In this document: positions 36,989-47,070 of the stretch, one piece after another
How positions within the stretch are numbered: position 1 is the stretch's first letter
Layout: each line of letters starts with the position of its first letter
Assembly: GCF_900129845.1 (NCBI RefSeq)
Contig: NZ_FQXB01000003.1
Location: forward strand, 62,001-126,000
Direction of reading: 5' to 3'
From: Cognatiyoonia sediminum
GTDB taxonomy: Bacteria > Pseudomonadota > Alphaproteobacteria > Rhodobacterales > Rhodobacteraceae
DNA: 64,000 bases
Program-made: the position numbers and the translations under genes
Notes under the pieces: generated by a model
What the model was told of the DNA's origin: nothing
The model's input: only the letters and a program-made list of their open reading frames with translations
Database searches by the model: none

Positions 36989-39244
36989 TTACCCAACCCG
37001 ACAAGCAGCAAGAACGGCCATGTTCATGATGTCGTTGACGGTCGAGACAGTTGAACAGATTTGGACGGGTTTATCGATGCCGGACAAAATCGGACCGATG
37101 ACTGTGGCACCAGCCATTTCCTGCATCAGCTTTACCGAGATTGACGCCGAATGTCGGGCAGGCACGACAAGCACGTTGGCCGGGCCCGACAGGCGTGAGA
37201 AAGGATATTGCTCCATGGCTGCGGCGTTAAGTGCCACATCCACCGTCATTTCGCCTTCATATTCGAAATCAACGTTTCGCTCGTCGAGGATGTTTGGCGC
37301 GAGGTTCATTTTCTCTGCTCGTTCCGACACCGGATAACCGAAAGTCGAGAACGACAGGAACGCAACACGCGGTTCCAAGCCCAAATTGCGCGCAACTGAG
37401 GCACCGCGTTCGGCAATATCCGCAAGGTCTTTTTCGTCCGGCCACTCATGCACCAAAGTGTCGGACACAAGAACGATCCGACCATTGTGTAGCACCGCCG
37501 ATACACCAACCGCGCCGCTTTGCGGCGTCGCGTCAAAGACGTGGTTTATAAGCTCCAACACATGCGCGGATTTACGTGTAGCTCCCGTGACCATCCCGTC
37601 GGCGTGACCATGTGCCAGCATCAAAGACGCAAAGACGTGCCTGTCCCGCGCGGCAAGGCGGTGAACATCGGCGGCGTCGAAACCTTTTCGTTGAAGGCGC
37701 TCGTATAGGAACGATTTGTAGTCTTCGAGATGCTCGGTATTGGCGGCGTTGACGACCTCTATCTCTTGGATTGCATCTGCGAGACCAAGATCAGTCAATT
37801 TTGCTGCGACATCGCCCTCGCGACCAACGAGTAGGGCCTTACCCAGACCAGAGCGTTGGTAAAGTACGGCTGCGCGAATAACACGGGGATCATCGCCTTC
37901 AGCGAAAACCACAGTCGATTGAGCCGAACGTGCCCGTGTGTTGAGATTTCGAAGGATCGACGCCGTGGGATCCATGCGCGATTTCAACGAAAGCTCGTAA
38001 CCCTCCATATCCACGATCGGACGTCGTGCGACGCTGGTGTCCATTCCTGCCTTTGCCACTGCAGGGGGAATGCGATGGATCAATCGCGGATCGAAAGGCG
38101 TCGGAATGATGTAGTCCCGCCCGAAGCTAAGCTTCGTGCCATAAGCCATGGCGACCTCATCTGGGACGTCCTCACGCGCAAGGTTTGCGAGAGCGTGGGC
38201 ACAGGCGATCTTCATCTCATCATTAATGGCGCGAGCATGAATGTCCAACGCCCCACGGAACAAGTAGGGAAAGCCAAGGACGTTATTGACTTGGTTGGGG
38301 TAGTCGGATCGACCCGTCGCAACGATAGCGTCCTCGCGAACCGCCTGCGCGTCTTCTGGCGTGATCTCTGGATCAGGGTTCGCCATGGCGAAAATAACAG
38401 GGTTTGGTGCCATGTTAGACACCATTTCTTGCGTGACAGCTCCCTTTGCGGAAACACCCAAAAACACGTCCGCGCCCTTCATCGCATCATCGAGCGAACG
38501 AGCTTCGGTGGATGCGGCATGTGCCGATTTCCACTGGTTCATACCTTCGGTGCGTCCTTGGTAAATCACCCCTTTGGTGTCGCACATGATGCAATTGTTA
38601 TGCTTTGCGCCCATGGCCTTCAGCAACTCCAAACAGGCGATGCCGGCCGCACCTGCGCCGTTCAAAACGATCTTGACGTCCTCGATCTTTTTGCCGGACA
38701 GATGCAGCGCATTGATCAAACCTGCTGCACAAATCACAGCCGTACCGTGCTGATCGTCGTGGAAGACGGGGATGTCCATCTCTTCCTTCAAGCGCTGCTC
38801 GATCATGAAGCATTCAGGCGCTTTGATGTCTTCGAGATTGATGCCGCCGAAGGTCGGGCCCATCAGTTTGACCGCATTACAAAACGCATCAACGTCTTCG
38901 GTATCCAGCTCAACGTCGATAGAGTTCACATCTGCGAAGCGCTTGAAGAGGACCGATTTCCCTTCCATGACCGGCTTCGACGCTAATGCACCAAGGTTCC
39001 CAAGACCCAAGACGGCAGTACCGTTTGAAATGACGGCGACCAGGTTGCCTTTGTTCGTATAGTCGTAGGCCGTGCTTGGCTTTTCTTCGATCTCTTCACA
39101 CGGAACTGCAACACCCGGCGAATACGCCAGCGACAGATCCCTTTGTGTGGTCATCGGAACGGTGGCCCGAACCTCCCATTTGCCGGGGGTCGGGTTGAGG
39201 TGAAACGCGAGCGCGTCTTCGCGTGTCATCTTTGAATTCTTCAT
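36989..39244 (-). CDS. maeB: NADP-dependent malic enzyme with phosphotransacetylase-like domain
   Basis: The enzyme decarboxylates malate to pyruvate. The first 430 residues hold the malic enzyme part (SLAYSPGVAVPCEEI, FHDDQHGTAVICAAG, VLNGAGAAGIACLELLKA). The rest is a phosphotransacetylase-like domain (TGATRKSAHVLELIN), which in MaeB proteins senses acetyl-CoA instead of acting. Starting at 39244 (GGAGG upstream) it is 751 residues, the normal MaeB length. Three bases separate it from the kinase gene. Confidence 0.95.
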   Translation of the reverse strand: MKNSKMTREDALAFHLNPTPGKWEVRATVPMTTQRDLSLAYSPGVAVPCEEIEEKPSTAYDYTNKGNLVAVISNGTAVLGLGNLGALASKPVMEGKSVLFKRFADVNSIDVELDTEDVDAFCNAVKLMGPTFGGINLEDIKAPECFMIEQRLKEEMDIPVFHDDQHGTAVICAAGLINALHLSGKKIEDVKIVLNGAGAAGIACLELLKAMGAKHNNCIMCDTKGVIYQGRTEGMNQWKSAHAASTEARSLDDAMKGADVFLGVSAKGAVTQEMVSNMAPNPVIFAMANPDPEITPEDAQAVREDAIVATGRSDYPNQVNNVLGFPYLFRGALDIHARAINDEMKIACAHALANLAREDVPDEVAMAYGTKLSFGRDYIIPTPFDPRLIHRIPPAVAKAGMDTSVARRPIVDMEGYELSLKSRMDPTASILRNLNTRARSAQSTVVFAEGDDPRVIRAAVLYQRSGLGKALLVGREGDVAAKLTDLGLADAIQEIEVVNAANTEHLEDYKSFLYERLQRKGFDAADVHRLAARDRHVFASLMLAHGHADGMVTGATRKSAHVLELINHVFDATPQSGAVGVSAVLHNGRIVLVSDTLVHEWPDEKDLADIAERGASVARNLGLEPRVAFLSFSTFGYPVSERAEKMNLAPNILDERNVDFEYEGEMTVDVALNAAAMEQYPFSRLSGPANVLVVPARHSASISVKLMQEMAGATVIGPILSGIDKPVQICSTVSTVNDIMNMAVLAACRVG

Positions 39245-39368
39245 AAAGGCCTCCCTGCACCGAGTTGCCATTTTGGGGGAGTTCGAAACAGGGCGCAACA
39301 GGTGGAATTTGCACTTTCGTCGCTAACATTGCGTCGGTACTGTGTTTTGAGGCGCTTCGGGGGAAACG

Positions 39369-42002
39369 ATGGCAGGCAAATCGGGCAATGTGACGCCAAT
39401 GATGGCACAGTATTTGGAGCTTAAGGCCCAATACGCTGATGCACTGCTGTTTTACCGGATGGGCGACTTTTATGAGATGTTTTTTGACGACGCGGTCGCG
39501 GCCTCGTCGGCTTTGGACATCGCGCTGACGAAGCGCGGGAAGTTGAACGATCAAGACATTCCCATGTGCGGTGTACCTGTTCATGCGGCTGAAGGGTATT
39601 TACTGACGCTCATCCGCAAAGGGTTCCGTGTCGCAGTTTGCGAGCAGATGGAAAGCCCTGAGGAAGCGAAAAAGCGAGGGTATAAGGCCGTCGTTAAGCG
39701 CGATGTTGTGCGGTTGGTGACGCCCGGAACCTTGACCGAGGATTCCTTGTTGGACGCACGGCGGCATAACTACCTTGCGGCCTATTCGGAGGTTCGAGAT
39801 AGTGGCGCACTCGCTTGGGTCGATATTTCAACCGGTGCATTTCATGTGATGCCATGCCCAAGGGTGAGCTTGGGACCGGAGCTGGCCCGATTGAGTCCGC
39901 GCGAACTGATCGTGGTTGATGGGTCGGAGGCTGAGTTTCAGGAACTGGCTGACGACGCTGCGATTAGTCTCAGCAGTTTGGGAGGCGCTGCTTTTGACAG
40001 CACAGCGGGCGAAAAGCGCATGACAGCATTCTTTGGTGTTAAATCACTGGATGCTTTTGGGCAATTTGAGCGCAGTGAGGTCGCCGCGTTGGCCGCCATC
40101 CTTGAGTATTTGGAAATCACGCAGAAGGGTAAACTCCCGCTCTTGGGGTCTCCAGTGCGGGAGCAGCAGAATAGCGCCATGCAGATCGACGCGGCGACGC
40201 GGCGCTCTTTGGAGCTCACACAAAGTATGCAAGGCGGGCGGAATGGGTCGCTTCTCTCTACCGTTGATGCAACTTTGACGGCGGCAGGCGCGCGGTTGTT
40301 GGAGCGGCGTATTTCCAGCCCGTCACGGAATTTACAGACACTAATAAGTCGTTTGGACCCCGTTTCTTATTTTGTCGACCGCTCCGCCGACGGCGAAAAC
40401 CTACGCGACTTGCTCCGCGCTGTGCCAGATGTGGATCGGGCGCTGTCTCGTTTGGCGCTCGATCGTGGCGGGCCGCGTGACCTTGCAGCCATTCGGAACG
40501 CAATTGGTCAGGCCACACATTTGGCGGATCGTATTATAGACGACGAGCTGCCTGAATTGCTGACGTTCGCGGCATCGTCTTTGGTAGGGCATGACGACAT
40601 TCTTGATCTCTTGGATCAGGCGCTTGTGGCCGAACCGCCCTTGTTGGCGCGCGATGGTGGATTTGTCGCTGAAGGCTACCACGAAGAGCTCGACGAGATG
40701 CGCACTCTGCGGGACGAGGGGCGCTCAGTCATTGCGAAAATGCAGGCCGAATATGCTGAGCTTGCGGGTGTTTCGAGTTTGAAGATCAAGCACAACAACG
40801 TGCTCGGATATTTCATCGAAACCACGGCAACCCATGCCGAGAGGATGATGTCGGAACCTTTGAATGAAACCTTCATTCATCGGCAAACCACCGCAAACCA
40901 AATTCGATTCACAACTGTCGAGCTTAGCGAAATTGAAACGCGGATCTTGAATGCCGGTGGGCGGACGCTGGAGATTGAGAAGCAGATATTCGAGACACTC
41001 AAAGACACTGTTGTTGGGAATTCGGCTCAATTGAACCAACTTTCTGCGTCCTTGGCGGAGTTTGACATTGCGACTTCCTTGGCAGCCTTGGCGCGTCGAG
41101 AACAGTGGGTAAGGCCAGAGTTGGACAGCAGCCGCGCATTTGAAATTGAAGGCGGGCGGCATCCGGTGGTTGAGGAGGCTTTGAAATCGTCAGGCGATCC
41201 GTTCGTCGCGAATGATTGTTCGCTCACCGACGCGTCGATCTGGCTTTTGACCGGGCCGAATATGGCCGGTAAATCGACATTTCTGCGCCAGAACGCGCTG
41301 ATCGCTGTTTTGGCTCAGGCAGGGTCTTTTGTTCCTGCGCAATCAGCCAAAATTGGCTTGGTTAGCCAGATATTCAGCCGAGTCGGTGCCTCCGACGATC
41401 TTGCGCGCGGGCGATCAACGTTCATGGTTGAGATGGTGGAAACGGCAGCGATCCTGAATCAAGCAGATGATCGCGCTTTGGTCATCTTAGATGAGATCGG
41501 GCGCGGCACGGCAACGTACGACGGGTTGTCGATTGCTTGGGCCACTTTGGAACACCTGCATGACGTCAACAGATGCCGCGCGCTTTTTGCGACACACTAC
41601 CACGAGATGTCAGCGCTCTCGGCCAAATTGGACAACGTGGACAATGCGACTGTCGCCGTGAAGGAATGGGAGGGTGACGTGATCTTCTTGCATGAGGTGC
41701 GGAAGGGAACTGCCGACCGGAGTTATGGTGTTCAAGTGGCACGGCTAGCAGGGCTACCGCCAGCAGTCATTGAACGGGCAAAGGTTGTTTTGGAAGCTTT
41801 GGAGAAGGGCGAACGGGAAGGGGGATCGAATCGAAAGGCAATAATTGATGATTTGCCATTGTTCGCGGCCACTCCTCCACCGGTGGCGGAACCAGCCAAG
41901 GTGTCGGAAGTTGAGATCAAACTAAAAGAGCTTCTTCCGGATGAACTCACCCCGAAAGAAGCTCTGAATTTGATCTACGAATTGCGAGGTCTTGTCGACT
42001 AA
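39369..42002 (+). CDS. mutS: DNA mismatch repair protein MutS
   Basis: MutS recognises base mismatches. The mismatch-contact segment FYRMGDFYEMFFDDA is near the N-terminus, and the ATPase has Walker A GPNMAGKST at 629-637, then VILDEIGRGTATYDGLS and ATHYHE. The 877-residue length is standard. It has GGGGGAA ahead of the ATG, is divergent from maeB, and meets grpE head-on with a CTAA overlap. Confidence 0.98.
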   Translation: MAGKSGNVTPMMAQYLELKAQYADALLFYRMGDFYEMFFDDAVAASSALDIALTKRGKLNDQDIPMCGVPVHAAEGYLLTLIRKGFRVAVCEQMESPEEAKKRGYKAVVKRDVVRLVTPGTLTEDSLLDARRHNYLAAYSEVRDSGALAWVDISTGAFHVMPCPRVSLGPELARLSPRELIVVDGSEAEFQELADDAAISLSSLGGAAFDSTAGEKRMTAFFGVKSLDAFGQFERSEVAALAAILEYLEITQKGKLPLLGSPVREQQNSAMQIDAATRRSLELTQSMQGGRNGSLLSTVDATLTAAGARLLERRISSPSRNLQTLISRLDPVSYFVDRSADGENLRDLLRAVPDVDRALSRLALDRGGPRDLAAIRNAIGQATHLADRIIDDELPELLTFAASSLVGHDDILDLLDQALVAEPPLLARDGGFVAEGYHEELDEMRTLRDEGRSVIAKMQAEYAELAGVSSLKIKHNNVLGYFIETTATHAERMMSEPLNETFIHRQTTANQIRFTTVELSEIETRILNAGGRTLEIEKQIFETLKDTVVGNSAQLNQLSASLAEFDIATSLAALARREQWVRPELDSSRAFEIEGGRHPVVEEALKSSGDPFVANDCSLTDASIWLLTGPNMAGKSTFLRQNALIAVLAQAGSFVPAQSAKIGLVSQIFSRVGASDDLARGRSTFMVEMVETAAILNQADDRALVILDEIGRGTATYDGLSIAWATLEHLHDVNRCRALFATHYHEMSALSAKLDNVDNATVAVKEWEGDVIFLHEVRKGTADRSYGVQVARLAGLPPAVIERAKVVLEALEKGEREGGSNRKAIIDDLPLFAATPPPVAEPAKVSEVEIKLKELLPDELTPKEALNLIYELRGLVD

Positions 42003-42553
42003 CTCGCTGGCATGGACGACACGCCAACTTGGGCAGGTCGGAGCAGGCGGTCGTGCAGCATGAAGCCTTCGGCCATAATCTCTAGGATGTCGCCGGTTTT
42101 CGTGCCTGGTACAGGCGCCTCAAACATGGCTTGATGGAATTGCGGATCAAACTTGTCGCCAACTTCAGGCACGATTGGCTCGATCCCATGCTTTTTGAAC
42201 ACGTTGAGCAATTCGCGCATCGTAAGTTCAACACCTTCCAACAACGCAGCATTGGCGTCGCCTTCAACCTCATCCTTGGATTTCAACGCACGGCGCATGT
42301 TGTCGTAGACTGGCAGCAAATCACGCGCCAGCTTGGAGCCGCCATAATTCTCTGCTTCACGACGGTCGCGGTCGGCGCGCTTGCGCATGTTTTCTGCATC
42401 AGCCAAAGCGCGCATGAATTTATCTTTGAACTCATCGCGTTCCGCTTCGAGTGCCGCGATCTCTTCAAACGCACCTTCGCCAGCCGCTTCCATCTCATCC
42501 GCTTCGGCAGCGAGTTCGTCCAAGCTCATCGGTTCAGCGTCTTGTTCGTTCAT
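41999..42553 (-). CDS. grpE: Nucleotide exchange factor GrpE
   Basis: GrpE releases ADP from DnaK. The 184-residue product has an acidic N-terminus, a long helix (AALEAERDEFKDKFMRALADAENMRKRADRDRRE) and the C-terminal beta domain with FDPQFHQAMFE and GFMLHDRLLRPAQVGV. It lies 11 bases after hrcA, forming the usual hrcA-grpE pair. dnaK and dnaJ are not in the window. Confidence 0.96.
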   Translation of the reverse strand: MNEQDAEPMSLDELAAEADEMEAAGEGAFEEIAALEAERDEFKDKFMRALADAENMRKRADRDRREAENYGGSKLARDLLPVYDNMRRALKSKDEVEGDANAALLEGVELTMRELLNVFKKHGIEPIVPEVGDKFDPQFHQAMFEAPVPGTKTGDILEIMAEGFMLHDRLLRPAQVGVSSMPAS

Positions 42554-42564
42554 TTTGTCATCCT

Positions 42565-43629
42565 TTAGGAGCGGTCGGTGATGATCTTACCGATGCGCTG
42601 CGCGGTGTAGTTCACAATGGGGACAATACGTCCGTAATTTAGTCGAGTCGGGCCGATGACGCCAACGGCGCCAATAATCTTGCGGTCGGCGTTCATATAA
42701 GGAGAAACGACGAGAGAGGAACCCGAAAGTGAAAAAAGTTGGTTCTCTGAGCCAATAAAAATGCGAACGCCTTCACCTTCCTCGGTCAGATCGAGAAATT
42801 TGGCAATATCTCGCTTGCGTTCAAGGTCATCAAAAAGAACGCGGATGCGTTCTAGATCTGATTCAGATTCGTTTTCGGTTAGAAGATTTCCGCGGCCTCG
42901 AACGATAAGGCGTTCGTTGGTTTCGCCTTCGTTCTCCCAAAGGGCCATGCCACTTTCAACGAGAGTGGCGGCAAGGTTATCGATCTCTTGCCGACGCTGT
43001 TGGATTTCGCGGGAAATGATCCCACCAAGAGAAGACAACGTTTGGCCCTCTGCAATGGCATTGATGAAATTCGCCGCTTCGCGCATGGATGAAGGTGTCT
43101 GGCCAGCGGGAGGAGTAAAGATACGGTTCTCAACCTGACCGTCGGCAAAAACCAAAACGACCAAGGCGCGGTCCGCCGCAAGCGACACGAATTCGATGTG
43201 CTTAATTGGCGCTTCGTGTTTTGGCGTGAGGACGAGGCTCGCGCCTTGCGTGACGCCTGAAAGCGCGGAACCGACGCGGTCAAGAAGAGCTGTGACGTCA
43301 TCCTCGCCGTCTGTCAGTGTTTGGTCGATTTTGCGACGATCTTCTCCGCTCAGGTCGCCAACTTCGAGCAGACCATCGACAAACATACGCAACCCGAGTT
43401 GCGTCGGTATCCGTCCCGCACTGACGTGCGGACTGTCGAGTAAGCCTAGATACTCGAGATCCTGCATCACGTTGCGAATGGTCGCGGCGCTGACATTCTC
43501 CGAAAGTGTTCTGGTCAGCGTGCGCGATCCGACTGGATCACCTGTTTCGAGATAGCCTTCGACAACGCGGCGAAACACTTCGCGCGAGCGGTCATTCATA
43601 TCTTCAATGTTTGGTGTCTGATCTGACAT
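42565..43629 (-). CDS. hrcA: Heat-inducible transcription repressor HrcA
   Basis: HrcA represses groESL-type operons at CIRCE sites. The winged-helix N-terminus is clear (REVFRRVVEGYLETGDPVGSRTL; SAATIRNVMQDLEYLGLL), and the C-terminal end GPTRLNYGRIVPIVNYTA is family-typical. The start at 43629 gives 354 residues, but an ATG at 43596 with GAAG upstream could also be used. No CIRCE repeat lies upstream, so this pair is probably not autoregulated that way. Confidence 0.95.
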   Translation of the reverse strand: MSDQTPNIEDMNDRSREVFRRVVEGYLETGDPVGSRTLTRTLSENVSAATIRNVMQDLEYLGLLDSPHVSAGRIPTQLGLRMFVDGLLEVGDLSGEDRRKIDQTLTDGEDDVTALLDRVGSALSGVTQGASLVLTPKHEAPIKHIEFVSLAADRALVVLVFADGQVENRIFTPPAGQTPSSMREAANFINAIAEGQTLSSLGGIISREIQQRRQEIDNLAATLVESGMALWENEGETNERLIVRGRGNLLTENESESDLERIRVLFDDLERKRDIAKFLDLTEEGEGVRIFIGSENQLFSLSGSSLVVSPYMNADRKIIGAVGVIGPTRLNYGRIVPIVNYTAQRIGKIITDRS

Positions 43630-43747
43630 TGTAAGAGAGGCAAATTTCGGCTGGTCAATTAAAACCAAGGGCGCGGGAAGGTCAATCGGGGTTGGTTTTT
43701 GAAATCAGGGCGCGTATGCCAAACGGGAACAAAAGATGGAGAGTTTT

Positions 43748-44455
43748 ATGCGTCCTTCCGGCCGTCAGATAGATCAAATGCGGAGCGTTACAATTGAGTT
43801 AGACGCCACACGTCACGCCGAAGGGTCTTGTATGATCAAATGCGGGGATACGCATGTGCTTTGTACCGCCACGGTTGATGAACGGGTCCCGCCGTTTCTG
43901 AAAAACTCCGGTCTTGGCTGGGTGACGGCGGAATACGGGATGCTGCCACGTGCAACACATACGCGAATGCGGCGTGAGGCGAAGAATGGTCAATCCGGCC
44001 GGACGCAAGAAATCCAGCGTTTGATTGGCCGCAGCTTGCGCGCGGGTGTTGACCGCGTTGCATTGGGTGAACGTCAGATCGTTGTGGATTGTGATGTCAT
44101 TCAGGCCGATGGCGGAACTCGTTGTGCGTCGATCACTGGTGGATGGGTCGCGCTTAAATTGGCCGTAAACAAACTGATGAAGGCGGGCGAGATTTCGTCT
44201 GATCCGTTGACTGATCCTGTGGCTGCGATTTCTTGTGGAATTTATGCGGGGCAGGAAGTTCTTGACCTTGATTACCCTGAAGACAGCGACGCCGGTGTTG
44301 ATGGAAACTTCATTATGAACGGATCAAAGTTGGTTGAAGTTCAGATGTCGGCTGAAGGGTCAACCTTCACGCGGGCTCAGATGGATAAGCTTCTTGATCT
44401 TGCGGAGAAGGGGATCGGCGAACTGAACGCGATCCAAATGGACGCGGTTTCTTAA
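43748..44455 (+). CDS. rph: Ribonuclease PH
   Basis: RNase PH trims the 3' ends of tRNA precursors with phosphate. Its start [17 protein letters not shown] and segments [20 protein letters not shown] and [18 protein letters not shown] are typical. The ATG at 43748 (GGAGAG upstream) gives 235 residues. Divergent from hrcA, and its stop overlaps rdgB by one base (TAATG). Confidence 0.97.
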   Translation: MRPSGRQIDQMRSVTIELDATRHAEGSCMIKCGDTHVLCTATVDERVPPFLKNSGLGWVTAEYGMLPRATHTRMRREAKNGQSGRTQEIQRLIGRSLRAGVDRVALGERQIVVDCDVIQADGGTRCASITGGWVALKLAVNKLMKAGEISSDPLTDPVAAISCGIYAGQEVLDLDYPEDSDAGVDGNFIMNGSKLVEVQMSAEGSTFTRAQMDKLLDLAEKGIGELNAIQMDAVS

Positions 44456-45063
44456 TGCGAAGGTTTGAAGGGACAGAGCTGGTTGTGGCGACCCACAACA
44501 TTGGGAAGCTGGAAGAGATTGCAGCCCTTCTTGAGCCGTACCAGATAAAAGTAACATCGAACAGGGATCACACTCTGCCTGAACCGGAAGAAACCGAGAC
44601 CACCTTTGCGGGCAACGCACGGATCAAAGCCCATGCTGCTGCAAAGGCGACGGGGCTGCCTGCGCTTGCGGATGACAGTGGGATTGAGGTTGATGGGCTT
44701 GATGGTGCGCCGGGTGTTTACACCGCGGATTGGGCCGAAGGCCCGGAGGGTCGTGATTTTTCGAAAGCGATGACACGGACATGGAAGGAGCTGGAAGAAC
44801 GCGACGCGCCTTTCCCTCGAACGGCGCGGTTTTGTTCGACGCTGGTTCTGGCCTGGCCAGATGGGCACGACGAAGTTTTTCCTGGTAAGATCGAAGGCGA
44901 AGTTGTGTGGCCCATGCGTGGCGATCAAGGGCATGGATATGATCCAATCTTTCGACCAAATGGGTATGACATCACTTTCGGGGAAATGGACCGTTGGGAG
45001 AAGAACAAAATCAGCCATCGGGCAGATGCGTTTTCGAAATTGATCGCTGGTTGTTTTGACTGA
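44455..45063 (+). CDS. rdgB: XTP/dITP diphosphatase (RdgB/HAM1 family)
   Basis: This enzyme removes non-canonical purine triphosphates such as dITP and XTP. ELVVATHNIGKLEEI at the start, ALADDSGIEVDGLDGAPGVYTA in the middle and GYDPIFRPNGYD plus ISHRADAF near the end are the family hallmarks. Of 202 residues. It is coupled to rph and hemW by overlapping stop and start codons. Confidence 0.97.
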   Translation: MRRFEGTELVVATHNIGKLEEIAALLEPYQIKVTSNRDHTLPEPEETETTFAGNARIKAHAAAKATGLPALADDSGIEVDGLDGAPGVYTADWAEGPEGRDFSKAMTRTWKELEERDAPFPRTARFCSTLVLAWPDGHDEVFPGKIEGEVVWPMRGDQGHGYDPIFRPNGYDITFGEMDRWEKNKISHRADAFSKLIAGCFD

Positions 45064-46198
45064 AAATTGGCAGCGCGGCGGGTTTGGGCTTTATGTTCAT
45101 TGGCCGTTCTGCGAGGCCAAGTGCCCCTATTGCGACTTCAACAGCTACGTTTCCCAATCGATTGACCATGATCGATGGAAGGCCGCCTATCTTTCGGAGC
45201 TTAATCGTGTTGGGTCTGAAACACCCGATCGTGTTTTAACGTCTATCTTTTTCGGTGGTGGTACGCCGAGTTTGATGGAGCCCAGTGTTGTCGAAGAGAT
45301 TATCAAGACCGCTGGTAAGCTTTGGCCGTTCACAAACGATATCGAAATTACGATAGAAGCGAACCCATCTTCGGTTGAGGCGGAACGGTTTAAGGGCTTC
45401 CAAGCCGGTGGTGTCAATCGCGTCTCGCTTGGTGTTCAAGCGTTGAACGATACGGATCTGAAGGCGCTCGGCCGGCTTCACTCGGTGAAAGAAGCGCGTG
45501 AGGCTATCGAAATCGCGCAAAACACCTTCGAACGTGCGAGCTTTGATCTGATCTATGCGAGGCAGAATCAGACACTAAGTCAGTGGGAATCCGAACTTTC
45601 AGAGGCTGTGGCGATTGGAACCGACCATCTGTCGCTTTACCAATTGACGATCGAGCAGGGGACAGCGTTTGGGGATCGGCATAAGCGCGGGATGCTACGT
45701 GGTTTGCCGTCAGAGGATTTGGGCGCCGACATGTATTTCGCGACGCAAGATATTTGCGAGGCGGCCGGGTTGCCTGCCTATGAGACCTCCAATCATGCGC
45801 GGACAGGCGAGGAAAGCCGGCACAATCAGATTTATTGGAGATCAGGGGATTATGTCGGGATCGGGCCTGGGGCGCACGGGCGGGTTACTTTGAACCAAAT
45901 GCGCCTCTCGACGGAGTCTTTCCTTGCGCCAGGAGAGTGGTTGAAATCCGTGGAAGATCTAAATTCTGGGGAGTCTGAAAGGGATCCCTTGGACCTTGGT
46001 GACCAAAAAGACGAATTTCTTCTGATGGGATTACGAATGTCGGAAGGGGTTGATCTTTCTGTATTCGATTTTTCTGATAAATATAATGAAATCAATAATT
46101 TATCGGAATTGGGATTGGTCGATAAGAAGGACGATACCCTTAGAGTTACACCTCAGGGGCGGCCGTTGCTCAACTCAATACTGGCGCGGCTCGTTTAA
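45056..46198 (+). CDS. hemW: Heme chaperone HemW (radical SAM)
   Basis: HemW is a HemN-like radical SAM protein that binds heme and passes it to target proteins. The 4Fe-4S motif CEAKCPYC uses Cys19, Cys23 and Cys26 and is followed by IFFGGGTPSL. HemN's extra fourth cysteine after the motif is not present (CDFNSY), which supports HemW instead of coproporphyrinogen oxidase. The start is a TTG inside the rdgB end. Of 380 residues. Confidence 0.93.
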   Translation: MTENWQRGGFGLYVHWPFCEAKCPYCDFNSYVSQSIDHDRWKAAYLSELNRVGSETPDRVLTSIFFGGGTPSLMEPSVVEEIIKTAGKLWPFTNDIEITIEANPSSVEAERFKGFQAGGVNRVSLGVQALNDTDLKALGRLHSVKEAREAIEIAQNTFERASFDLIYARQNQTLSQWESELSEAVAIGTDHLSLYQLTIEQGTAFGDRHKRGMLRGLPSEDLGADMYFATQDICEAAGLPAYETSNHARTGEESRHNQIYWRSGDYVGIGPGAHGRVTLNQMRLSTESFLAPGEWLKSVEDLNSGESERDPLDLGDQKDEFLLMGLRMSEGVDLSVFDFSDKYNEINNLSELGLVDKKDDTLRVTPQGRPLLNSILARLV

Positions 46199-47070
46199 CC
46201 CCCAGACAGAACGCGCAACAGATCATCGAGCTGCTCAAAGCTCTTGTAGCTGATTGAAATCTTACCACCTTCACCACCAGCTTGATGTTGAATGTTGACC
46301 GGCATCTTCAGCGTCGCAGAGAGCTCTTTTTCGATCTGGACTGTATCTGCATCTTTGACTTTGGGGGTTGCTTGTCGCGCGCTCGGTTTATTCAATCCGG
46401 TCTTCACCAATTTCTCGGTATCACGGACGGATAATCCTTTCCGGATAATATGAGCAGCGAGTTGGCTCGCTTCTTCATTTCCGACCAACGCTCTTGCGTG
46501 GCCAGCGGTAAGAGAGCCATCTTTGATCCATGATTGGACATCTTTGGGAAGCGTCATCAGGCGAAGATAGTTCGCAATATAGCTCCGGCTTTTGCCAAGG
46601 GCCGATGCAACCTGTTCTTGGGTATGGCCGAACCGGTCCATCAGCTGACGGTAACCTGCGGCCTCATCGATCGCGTTGAGATCGGCGCGCTGGATGTTTT
46701 CAATAATCGCAACTTCCAGCACTTCAGTATCGGTAAAGTCGCGCACGACAACCGGAACTTTGTGAAGCTGAGCGATTTGAGACGCGCGCCAGCGGCGTTC
46801 ACCAGCAACGATCTCATATCCGTCTCCCTTTTGCCTGACGATGAGCGGTTGGATCACTCCTTTGATCCGGATAGACTCGGCAAGCTCTTCAAGGGCGCTT
46901 TGATTGAAACTCCGACGCGGCTGATCTGGATTTGGTGACACCTTCTCGATCGGCACCATTGCATCGAGTTTCTGCGGTTTAGACCCTTCATTCATGTCTT
47001 GAGGAATGTCAGCCATCAAAGCGGATAGACCCCGACCGAGGCCGCGTGGTTTGCTCTTTTTATCAGCCAT
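46195..47070 (-). CDS. parB: Chromosome partitioning protein ParB
   Basis: ParB is the CTP-dependent clamp that binds parS and spreads. The 291-residue protein has an N-terminal GLGRGLSALM segment, the CTPase core with GERRWRASQ, then a helix-turn-helix (EQVASALGKSRSYIANYLRL) and a C-terminal dimerisation region. Two perfect parS sites lie 1.4 and 3.3 kb upstream in rsmG and mnmG. The start overlaps parA by eight bases, and the end meets hemW with a TTAA overlap. Confidence 0.97.
   Translation of the reverse strand: MADKKSKPRGLGRGLSALMADIPQDMNEGSKPQKLDAMVPIEKVSPNPDQPRRSFNQSALEELAESIRIKGVIQPLIVRQKGDGYEIVAGERRWRASQIAQLHKVPVVVRDFTDTEVLEVAIIENIQRADLNAIDEAAGYRQLMDRFGHTQEQVASALGKSRSYIANYLRLMTLPKDVQSWIKDGSLTAGHARALVGNEEASQLAAHIIRKGLSVRDTEKLVKTGLNKPSARQATPKVKDADTVQIEKELSATLKMPVNIQHQAGGEGGKISISYKSFEQLDDLLRVLSGG

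Noticed and set aside
37856-38986. 376-codon plus-strand open frame opposite maeB
   Set aside because: Shadow of maeB, without a ribosome site or family character.
43630-43747. CIRCE element upstream of hrcA
   Set aside because: No TTAGCACTC-type inverted repeat is present in the gap between hrcA and rph.
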